Origin: Halobellus sp. MBLA0158
Lineage (GTDB): Archaea; Halobacteriota; Halobacteria; Halobacteriales; Haloferacaceae
Assembly: GCF_041477585.1 (NCBI RefSeq)
Contig: NZ_JBGNYA010000001.1
Location: 1,178,001-1,242,000 of the forward strand
Reading direction: 5' to 3'
Length of the DNA: 64,000 bases
The notes under the pieces were generated by a model. It searched no databases, was not told the origin of the DNA, and worked only from the letters and a program-made list of their open reading frames with translations. The translations under genes were made by a program, and so were the position numbers. Each line of letters opens with the position of its first letter. Position 1 is the first letter of the stretch. Of the stretch, positions 58,146 to 64,000 are shown one piece after another.

Positions 58146-58797
58146 GGAACACGCCGAGCGCTTCTCGGAGGCGGCGGCGTCCTACGACGACGACCAGGAC
58201 AGCGCGGAGTACCTCGCCTGTGCGGATCTCGTCGTCGAACACGCCGACCCCGGTCCCGACGACGTCGTCCTCGATCTGGGGACCGGCACGGGCGCCATCG
58301 CGCTCGCGCTGGCACCGGCCGCAAAGCGCGTCGTCGGCCGCGACATCAGCGAGGGGATGCTCGATCAGGCGCACGAGAAAGCGGCCGAAATGGGCATCGA
58401 GAACGTCGAGTTCGGCGAGGGGCGCTTCCGCGCGCCGAACTATGACGGGCCCGTCGATGTCGTCACCTCGAACTTCGCGATGCATCACCTCTCCGACGAC
58501 GAAAAGCGCGAGGCGATCGGAGTGATCGCGGACCTGGACCCGAAGCGGTTCGTCCTCGGCGACGTGATGTTCTTCGGCACGCCCGATCCCGACGAACCGT
58601 TCTACAGCCCGGAGGTCGACGACCCCGCGACGGTGGGCACGCTCGTCGACGCGCTGACCGACGAGGGGTTCGTCCTCACCGCGGTCGAGCGCGTCCACGA
58701 CCAGGTCGGCGTCCTCGTCGCCGAGCGCTTCGGCGAGTCGAGCGAGCGCGTCGCGGTCGACGGCGACCCGAACGAAGCCGGCGCAGGCGAGGAGTAG
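58129..58797 (+). CDS. SAM-dependent methyltransferase between RNase P genes
   Basis: 222 residues starting MKKTIEEHAERFSEAAASYDDDQD at 58129. Motif I VVLDLGTGTGAIALAL (about 45-60), GRDISEGMLDQA, FGEGRFRAP and VTSNFAMHHL are typical of class I methyltransferases; a D-x-G-x-G core is intact. It overlaps rnp3 by 17 bases and is followed by rnp2 after 4 bases, so it is embedded in an RNase P operon. A tRNA or rRNA substrate is suggested by context only. Confidence 0.85.
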   Translation: MKKTIEEHAERFSEAAASYDDDQDSAEYLACADLVVEHADPGPDDVVLDLGTGTGAIALALAPAAKRVVGRDISEGMLDQAHEKAAEMGIENVEFGEGRFRAPNYDGPVDVVTSNFAMHHLSDDEKREAIGVIADLDPKRFVLGDVMFFGTPDPDEPFYSPEVDDPATVGTLVDALTDEGFVLTAVERVHDQVGVLVAERFGESSERVAVDGDPNEAGAGEE

Positions 58798-58801
58798 CCC
58801 G

Positions 58802-59281
58802 ATGAAACACCTCCCGAAGCACCTCCAGCCGCGCTGGCGCTACCTCGCGGTCGGGATCGAGACCTGGCCCGACGCGGACTTCTCGCGGGGGGCCTTCCAG
58901 CGGGACCTCTGGTACGCCGCCCAGAACCTCTACGGCGACGTCGGCAGCGCCGAGACCGACCTGACGGTGCTCGGTTTCGCGCTCTCGGACGGGGACGGCG
59001 AGACGATCGTCCGCGCCCACCGAGGCACAGAGGACCGCGCGCGGGCCGCCCTGGCGACGCTCGACCGCGTCGACGGCCACGAGGTCGGCCTCCGCGTCCG
59101 GGGGATCTCGGGGACCGTTCGTGCCTGTGAGGAAAGGTATTTGAACGGCCGGACCGGACGTGGCAAACAGAGAGACGTCGTGTTCGAGAACGAGCCTCAC
59201 GCCGCCGTCGTCCGCGACAGTCGCGTCGACGTCGAGCGGGCGGAGGGGTTCGCGGGCGCGACGCGGCTCGATTTCGAGTGA
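58802..59281 (+). CDS. rnp2: RNase P protein component 2 (Pop5/Rpp14)
   Basis: 159 residues: MKHLPKHLQPRWRYLAVGIETWPDADFSRGAFQRDLWYAAQNLYGDVG is the Pop5 signature, with ETIVRAHRGTEDRARAALATL and GTVRACEERYL. Pop5 binds Rpp30 and the catalytic domain of RNase P RNA. The C-terminal 45 residues after the ferredoxin-like core are a basic/acidic tail. 4 bases before psmA, so translationally linked. Confidence 0.92.
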   Translation: MKHLPKHLQPRWRYLAVGIETWPDADFSRGAFQRDLWYAAQNLYGDVGSAETDLTVLGFALSDGDGETIVRAHRGTEDRARAALATLDRVDGHEVGLRVRGISGTVRACEERYLNGRTGRGKQRDVVFENEPHAAVVRDSRVDVERAEGFAGATRLDFE

Positions 59282-59285
59282 TACT

Positions 59286-60041
59286 ATGCAGGGACAAGCC
59301 CAACAGCAGGCATACGACCGTGGGATCACGATCTTCTCGCCCGACGGTCGTCTCTATCAGGTAGAGTACGCGCGCGAGGCCGTAAAGCGAGGGACCGCGA
59401 GCGTCGGCGTCCGCACGGCGGAGGGCGTCGTGCTGGCGGCCGACAAGCGTTCGCGCTCCCCGCTGATGGAGCCGACGAGCGTCGAGAAGATCCACAAGGC
59501 CGACGACCACGCCGGCATCGCCTCGGCGGGGCACGTCGCCGACGCCCGCCAGCTGATCGACTTCGCGCGGCGTCAGGCCCAGGTCAACCGCCTCCGCTAC
59601 GGCGAGGCCGTCGGGATCGAGACGCTCACGAAGAACGTCACAGACCACATCCAGCAGTACACCCAGGTCGGCGGCGCGCGCCCCTTCGGGGTGGCGCTGC
59701 TCATCGGCGGCATCGAGAACGGCGAGCCCCGACTCTACGAGACGGACCCCTCGGGGACGCCCTACGAGTGGAAGGCCGTCTCGATCGGCGCCGACCGCAG
59801 CGACATCCAGGAGCACCTCGAAGAGAACTACGCCGAAGGCCTCTCCCTCGACGAGGGCGTCGGCCTCGCGCTGCGGGCGATCGCCTCGGCCAACGAGGAC
59901 GAACTCGAAGCCGACGGCGTCGACGTCGCGACGGTCTCGACCGACACCGAGGCGTTCGTCGAACTCTCGAACGACGAGATCGCCGAGTACATCGCCGACA
60001 ACGACCTCGAACCGGCCGACGACGAGGAAGACGAAGAGTAG
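59286..60041 (+). CDS. psmA: 20S proteasome alpha subunit
   Basis: 251 residues from the ATG at 59286 (MQGQAQQQAYDRGITIFSPDGRLYQVEYAREAVKRG). The alpha-type N-terminal helix and GRLYQVEYAREAV signature gate the core particle; no N-terminal catalytic Thr is expected. ASAGHVADARQL and EAVGIETLTKNVTDHIQQYTQVGGARPFGVALLIGG complete the fold. Acidic C-terminus. RNase P-proteasome clustering is conserved in archaea. Last gene of the run. Confidence 0.96.
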   Translation: MQGQAQQQAYDRGITIFSPDGRLYQVEYAREAVKRGTASVGVRTAEGVVLAADKRSRSPLMEPTSVEKIHKADDHAGIASAGHVADARQLIDFARRQAQVNRLRYGEAVGIETLTKNVTDHIQQYTQVGGARPFGVALLIGGIENGEPRLYETDPSGTPYEWKAVSIGADRSDIQEHLEENYAEGLSLDEGVGLALRAIASANEDELEADGVDVATVSTDTEAFVELSNDEIAEYIADNDLEPADDEEDEE

Positions 60042-60196
60042 CCCGCGGGCCGCTGCTGCCCGGCCTTCTCGCTGCGAGCCGTTCGCGACGCGTCGCCGTT
60101 CGGACCGCCGATCGCGTACCGAATCCCGCTACGGCCGACGCTCGCGCCGAGTGTAAATCACGCGGAGCCTAACAGCCGAAACCGCGACGTCGAGGC

Positions 60197-60550
60197 TCAG
60201 TACTCCTCGTAGGCGAGGTTCATCAGCCACTGCGAGAAGGCGTCGCTGTTGTGGTTCACCTCTTCCTCGCCGATGAACGGCGAGAGCATGTCGCCCGCCA
60301 TAAGCAGCGAGAAGTCGAGATCGCGCGCGGCGGGTTCGAGGTGGTAGGTGTTGTGGCCGTCGTAGACGGTGTCCTCGCGCTCGATGAGCCCCTGGGACGC
60401 GAGGCTCTCGGCGATCCGGCTACCCTTCCGCGAGGAGATATCGAGTTCCTTCCAGAAGTCGCTCTGGTGGATCCCACCGGTCTCTCGGATGAGTTCCAGC
60501 CCGCGACGTTCGTCCTCCGAGAGGTCGGCTTCGGGGTCGCCTGCGCTCAT
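60197..60550 (-). CDS. Winged-helix transcription regulator (MarR-like)
   Basis: 117 residues from the ATG at 60550 (MSAGDPEADLSEDERRGLELIRETGG). Helix-turn-helix IHQSDFWKELDISSRKGSRIAESLASQGLIERED (about 28-61) and wing TVYDGHNTYHLEP are the widespread haloarchaeal wHTH form; the C-terminal half (LLMAGDMLSPFIGEEEVNHNSDAFSQWLMNLAYEEY) is family-specific. Target unknown. Convergent with psmA, 26 bases downstream of the NRDE gene on the same strand. Confidence 0.8.
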   Translation of the reverse strand: MSAGDPEADLSEDERRGLELIRETGGIHQSDFWKELDISSRKGSRIAESLASQGLIEREDTVYDGHNTYHLEPAARDLDFSLLMAGDMLSPFIGEEEVNHNSDAFSQWLMNLAYEEY

Positions 60551-60575
60551 AGGGGGTTCGACGCCCGCGACTCGT

Positions 60576-61349
60576 TTAAACCTGACTTTCGACCCGTTCG
60601 AACGACGTCTCACAGGGCGGCCCGTCCGCGAAGCGGAACCCGACGTCGCCGTCGGCCGAGAACGTGAGGACCGACGACGAGCGCGTCCCGAAGTCGCGGT
60701 CGGGTTCGTGGATACAGACGCCGTACTCGTGGTCTCCGAGGATCTCCATCGCGCGGTCCCGCCAGGCGACCGGGCCGTCGAAGTCGGTGGGGTCGAGCGC
60801 CGCGAGAATCCGCTCTGCGTTGTGTGCCTGCTCGATCCCGCGTTCGGGGTCGCCGTCGAGGTCGAAGCGCTCGCCGTCGATCCCGACGTTGACGACGACG
60901 TGGACGCCGGGATCCAGTCGTCGCACCCGCAGGTCGCCGTCCCACTCGAAGAGGTAGGCCGCGGGCTCGCCGTCGCGTCCCCGACCGCGGCCGTCGGCGA
61001 CGACGAGGTTGAAGCCGTTGTACGTGTCTGATTCGACCGCGGGTTCGACGACCGCCCGAGCGCCGTCGGCGCTCTCGGTCCGGAGGACGTCGCGGACGAG
61101 CTGGCCCCGGGAGCGCTCGCCGCCGTCCTCGATACGGACCCAGCGGTTCGTCAGGCCCGCGAAGACGCCGCGCTCGTTGTAGCCGATCCAGGTCCCGCCG
61201 GCGACGGCGTCACGCGGGGCGAGAAACGCCGGGTCGCCCTCGGCGACGGCCGGCGGCTCGGATGCCCGATCCAGCCGTTCGTCGCGGTTCGCGGCCACGA
61301 CGAGCGGCGCGTCGGCGAACGCGCGCCAGGCGAAGGTCAGCGTACACAC
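60576..61349 (-). CDS. NRDE family protein (TANGO2-like)
   Basis: 257 residues from a GTG at 61349 (VCTLTFAWRAFADAPLVVAANRDERLDRASEPP). The N-terminal Cys and the ANRDE motif at residues 20-24 define the family, related to N-terminal nucleophile hydrolases; GGTWIGYNERGVFAGLTNR and TYNGFNLVVAD follow. A Cys at position 2 is the likely catalytic residue after Met removal. TANGO2 relatives are tied to heme or lipid handling in eukaryotes; the archaeal role is not known. The longer upstream frame is rejected. Confidence 0.88.
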   Translation of the reverse strand: MCTLTFAWRAFADAPLVVAANRDERLDRASEPPAVAEGDPAFLAPRDAVAGGTWIGYNERGVFAGLTNRWVRIEDGGERSRGQLVRDVLRTESADGARAVVEPAVESDTYNGFNLVVADGRGRGRDGEPAAYLFEWDGDLRVRRLDPGVHVVVNVGIDGERFDLDGDPERGIEQAHNAERILAALDPTDFDGPVAWRDRAMEILGDHEYGVCIHEPDRDFGTRSSSVLTFSADGDVGFRFADGPPCETSFERVESQV

Positions 61350-61446
61350 ACCCGCGATACGTGCGGCGGACCAATAGGTGTGCTGTTCGAGTCGGGCGGG
61401 AATCGGGGGACCGTTCAAGGCCCCGCCGGCCGAAGACGAACCCGAG

Positions 61447-61887
61447 ATGTACGACCGCATCCTCGTTCCCACCGACGGAAGCGACGGCACGCTCCAGGCG
61501 CTCGAACACGCACTCGACATCGCGGCCACGCGCGAGGCGACGGTCCACGCGCTGTCCGTGGTCGACCGACGCCTCTATTTAGCTGCCGGCGAGGAACAGA
61601 AGCCCGAACTCAAGGCGTCGCTGGAGGACGACGCCCGCGGGGCCGTCGACCGAGTCGCCGACGCCGCGGCCGACGCCGGCGTCGACTGCGAGACGACCGT
61701 CCGCGACGGGATTCCCTACCGGGCGATCCTCGACTACGCCGAGGACTCGGACGTCGATCTGATCGTGATGGGCACCCACGGGCGGTCGGGGCGGGACAAG
61801 CTCGCGAACCTCGGCAGCGTCACCGAACGCGTCGTCGAGAACACCGACAAGCCCATCCTGGTCGTGCGGATGATCGACGACGAGTAG
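61447..61887 (+). CDS. Universal stress protein, UspA family
   Basis: 146 residues: MYDRILVPTDGSDGTLQALEHALDIAATREATVHALSVVDRR. ATP-binding loop MGTHGRSGRDKLANLGSVTERVVENTDKPILVVRM is complete. It starts at 61447, divergent from the NRDE gene (98 bases). The domain is the same family as at 13304 but with low detailed similarity. Followed by an orphan promoter-like signal. Confidence 0.92.
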   Translation: MYDRILVPTDGSDGTLQALEHALDIAATREATVHALSVVDRRLYLAAGEEQKPELKASLEDDARGAVDRVADAAADAGVDCETTVRDGIPYRAILDYAEDSDVDLIVMGTHGRSGRDKLANLGSVTERVVENTDKPILVVRMIDDE

Positions 61888-61936
61888 GGTCGGCCGCCGC
61901 CAGCCGGGTCCGCGCGATCGGCGATTCCGGCGGGGA

Positions 61937-62050
61937 TTTATATACGATCGCGGGGCCAGACGCCCCGTGACGTAGAATTCACCCCGCGTCGGGTCGCGGT
62001 TGCTCGGCACGTCGACGCGGGCGCAGCCGTGCCGACTGTTCGCCTTTTCG
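61937..62050 (+). ncRNA. Possible small RNA: orphan promoter followed by hairpin
   Basis: A strong TATA (TTTATATA, 61937-61944) has no gene in a suitable position downstream. At the expected start, about 61970, begins a GC-rich region with an 8-bp perfect inverted repeat TCGGCACG (62004-62011) and CGTGCCGA (62028-62035), then a T-rich stretch. Both flanking genes, the UspA protein and purNH, end here, so the promoter serves neither. It could express a small RNA of 70-90 bases, or read into purNH as antisense. The 219-base gap 61888-62106 holds nothing else that I recognise. Confidence 0.35.
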
Positions 62051-62106
62051 CCGCAGCGCTCTCTGTCGGCTACTCGGCCTCTACTTCCGGCGCTCCTTCG
62101 CCCCGC

Positions 62107-63702
62107 TCAGTCGTGTCTAAAGCACCGCCGCCCGGTGAACACCATCGGCACGTCGTGGGCGTCGCAGGCGGCGATGACATCCTCGTCGTTGACCGAGCCG
62201 CCGGGCTGGATCACCGCCTCGACGCCGGCGTCGATCGCCTCCTCGACGCCGTCGGGGAACGGGAAGAAGGCGTCGGAGGCCATCACCGCGCCCTCGGGGC
62301 TCTTGCCCTCGGCGTGTTCGTCGGCCTTCATCGCCGCGAGCCGGACGGCGTCGACCCGCGAGACCTGGCCCATTCCGACGCCGACGGTCTCGGTCCCGTC
62401 GGCGAAGACGATGCCGTTGGACTTCACGTGCTTGAGCACCTTCCAGGCGAACAGCATCGTCTCCAGCTGCTCGTCGGTCGGCTGGGTGTCGGTGGCGATC
62501 TCGACGTCCTCGCGGTCGGGCGCCCAGCGGTCGCGCTCCTGGACGAGTCGGCCGCCGACGAGCCGCTTCTCGGTGAGCGCGTCGGTCCGCTCGCCGAGCG
62601 ACCCGACGTCGAGGACGCGGAGGTCGTCCTTCGCACGGAGGACGTCGAGCGCCGCGTCCGTGTAGCCCGGCGCGACCACGACCTCCTTGAACGAGTCGAC
62701 GATCTCCTCGGCGGTCGCCGCGTCGCACTCGCGGTTCAGCGCGACAATTCCTCCAAAGGCGCTCATCGGGTCCGTCGCGAGCGCGTCGGCGTAGGCGTCC
62801 GCGAGCGTGTCGGCCGTCGCACAGCCCGCGGGGTTGGTGTGTTTGATCACCGCCGCCGCCGGCTCGTCGTCGGCGAACTCCTTGATCAGGTTCAGGGCCG
62901 CGTCGGCGTCGTTGTAGTTGTTGTACGAGAGGCCCTTCGCGCCCTCGTTCAGCTGCGGCGCGCCGACGACGCTCGCTTCCGTGTCGGCGGCGTCGGCGTA
63001 GACCGCGGCGTCCTGGTGGGGGTTCTCGCCGTAGCGCAGTTCGGCCACGCGGTCGTTCGAGACGACGCGTCGCTCGGGGAAGTCGCCGCCGTCGTCGCCC
63101 TCGACCGAGACGGTGAGCTCGCCGTCCCGCTCCGAGACGTCGAGACGCCCTTGGGCGAACCACCGCACGGCGCGCGGGTACGCCGTGAACTCGGCGTCGT
63201 AGAGGACGCGCGACTTCAGCGACTCAGCGTTGTCGTCGCCGTAGACCGGCACCGACTCCTGGGTGACGACCGGCCCGGCGTCGACCTCCTCGGTGACGAC
63301 GTGGACGGTGCAGCCGGTCACGCTGACGCCGGCGTCGAGCACCTGCTCGTGGGCGTCGTCGCCGGGGAACGACGGCAGCAGCGACGGGTGAACGTTGAGG
63401 ACCGTCGGCGTCGCTTCCAGGAACGTGTCGGTGAGGATCCGCATATAGCCGTCCAGACAGATCAGGTCGAAGTCGTAGCTCGACAGCGCATCGAGGATCC
63501 GCCGCTCGTGGTCCGCGCGCGACTCGTCCTCGCCGCGCTCGACGACTTCCGTGGGAATGCCGCGCTCGGCGGCGGCGTCGAGGACGGGCGCGCCCTCGTG
63601 GTTCGCGAGGACGACGCCAAGCTCGGCGCCGCCGGGCGCTCGCTCGTCGATGTGCAGGAGGTTTCGGCCGCGGTTGCTCGCTAGGCCGGCGATCGTGGTC
63701 AT
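62107..63702 (-). CDS. purNH: Fused GAR formyltransferase / AICAR formyltransferase
   Basis: 531 residues from the ATG at 63702 (MTTIAGLASNRGRNLLHIDER). Residues 1-190 form PurN: LASNRGRNL, VHPSLLPSFPG with the catalytic His (NVHPSLLP) and an Asp in HVVTEEVDAGPVV. Residues 205-531 form the AICAR transformylase half of PurH: LRYGENPHQDAAVY, YNNYNDADAALNLI, IKHTNPAGCA and VMASDAFFPFPDGVEEA. The N-terminal IMP cyclohydrolase domain of bacterial PurH is absent, so ring closure must be done elsewhere (PurO in archaea). Divergent from purB. Confidence 0.93.
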   Translation of the reverse strand: MTTIAGLASNRGRNLLHIDERAPGGAELGVVLANHEGAPVLDAAAERGIPTEVVERGEDESRADHERRILDALSSYDFDLICLDGYMRILTDTFLEATPTVLNVHPSLLPSFPGDDAHEQVLDAGVSVTGCTVHVVTEEVDAGPVVTQESVPVYGDDNAESLKSRVLYDAEFTAYPRAVRWFAQGRLDVSERDGELTVSVEGDDGGDFPERRVVSNDRVAELRYGENPHQDAAVYADAADTEASVVGAPQLNEGAKGLSYNNYNDADAALNLIKEFADDEPAAAVIKHTNPAGCATADTLADAYADALATDPMSAFGGIVALNRECDAATAEEIVDSFKEVVVAPGYTDAALDVLRAKDDLRVLDVGSLGERTDALTEKRLVGGRLVQERDRWAPDREDVEIATDTQPTDEQLETMLFAWKVLKHVKSNGIVFADGTETVGVGMGQVSRVDAVRLAAMKADEHAEGKSPEGAVMASDAFFPFPDGVEEAIDAGVEAVIQPGGSVNDEDVIAACDAHDVPMVFTGRRCFRHD

Positions 63703-63851
63703 ACCTGAGCCCCCTCGCGCGGGTAGTAAGTCAGTTGCGGTCTCCCCGAGGTGAGTATGCACGGACGCGGATAGCGTACTCGGAAAACGGGCTGAAACAC
63801 ACCGGATCTATGCACGGGAATGGGATACCCACCGCCACCGCTTCGACACGC

Positions 63852-63858
63852 TTTTTTA
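63852..63858 (+). promoter_or_regulatory. purB TATA box
   Basis: TTTTTTA (63852-63858) in ACGCTTTTTTAGCGG, centred 26 bases before the ATG at 63881; leaderless. GCTTTTTTAGC is itself nearly palindromic. Confidence 0.6.
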
Positions 63859-63880
63859 GCGGACGGCGGAGTCTCTCCGT

Positions 63881-64000
63881 ATGCAGGACCTCTCCCGTTC
63901 CGACCCGCTCGCGGCCGTGTCGCCGCTCGACGGACGGTACGCGGGCCGCACCGAACCGCTCGTCCCGTACGCCAGCGAGGCGGCGCTGATGCGGGCCCGA
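63881..64000 (+). CDS. purB: Adenylosuccinate lyase, N-terminal fragment at window edge
   Basis: The first 40 codons are visible: MQDLSRSDPLAAVSPLDGRY and AGRTEPLVPYASEAALMRAR. The SPLDGRY motif near the N-terminus is the signature of PurB (adenylosuccinate lyase), which acts in both IMP and AMP synthesis. It is cut by the right edge of the window, not broken. Divergent from purNH, which also makes purines. Confidence 0.9.
   Translation, partial: MQDLSRSDPLAAVSPLDGRYAGRTEPLVPYASEAALMRAR

Noticed and set aside
1-64000. Prophage, integrative element or defence island
   Set aside because: No integrase, transposase, capsid, Cas, restriction or BREX-like genes are seen; apart from the toxin-antitoxin remnant and the MITE-like repeat, the window is core genome.

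Overview
The window is chromosomal DNA of a haloarchaeon (class Halobacteria). The evidence is high GC with strong G/C third-position bias, very acidic proteins, many leaderless genes with a TATA box 26-30 bases before the start codon, and purely archaeal families: archaellum proteins, TFE, SRP19, Gar1, RNase P proteins Rpp30 and Pop5, a proteasome alpha subunit and a DHH/RecJ-like protein. I see no intact insertion sequence, CRISPR array or tRNA gene.

Layout. (1) 1-13.2 kb is a motility and chemotaxis island: arlCE-arlF-arlG-arlH on the minus strand running off the left edge, a KaiC-like ATPase, two tandem two-gene archaellin units, a winged-helix regulator, an unknown acidic protein, cheY-cheC-cheD, a second ArlD/E-domain gene, and an actin-like ATPase. 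(2) 13.3-28 kb is housekeeping: a UspA protein, a RIO-like kinase, an LEA-2 surface protein, a PhoU-type regulator, an ATP-NAD-kinase-like protein, a CinA-like protein, a DUF5803-type lipoprotein, DUF2110 plus TFE, aTrm56, three surface or lipoprotein genes and a membrane protein with five YegP-like repeats. (3) About 28.02-28.32 kb on the minus strand is the 7S/SRP RNA gene, recognised from its helix-8 signature and terminal pairing. (4) 28.4-50 kb holds a thiolase/OB-fold pair, an aldo/keto reductase, a heme A/heme O synthase-like fusion next to coxB, ribL with a JAMM protease, a DHH protein, a PLD-family protein, a HEAT protein, tyrA-rsm22-surE, an Xaa-Pro peptidase, srp19-gar1 and a presenilin-type protease. 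(5) 50-51.2 kb carries an NYN-domain protein and a ribbon-helix-helix antitoxin followed by a decayed toxin. (6) 51.2-57.3 kb is a tightly overlapping lysine operon, dapA-dapB-dapD-lysA-dapF-dapE, preceded by a possible leaderless leader peptide. (7) 57.4-60 kb is rnp3-methyltransferase-rnp2-psmA. (8) The right end carries a wHTH protein, an NRDE protein, a UspA protein, a PurN/AICAR-transformylase fusion and the first 40 codons of purB.

The most interesting signal is regulatory. A 12-bp dyad, ATCA-N4-TGAT, lies with its centre 24-26 bp upstream of the TATA-like box of both archaellin units, of cheY and of one promoter outside the island. Weaker ATC-N6-GAT versions lie before arlD, between arlCE and the KaiC-like gene, and before the local winged-helix regulator. 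This suggests an undescribed motility operator, perhaps bound by that regulator. Other candidates are the lysine leader peptide, a palindromic MITE-like element, a toxin remnant beside an intact antitoxin and its operator, and an orphan promoter followed by a hairpin.
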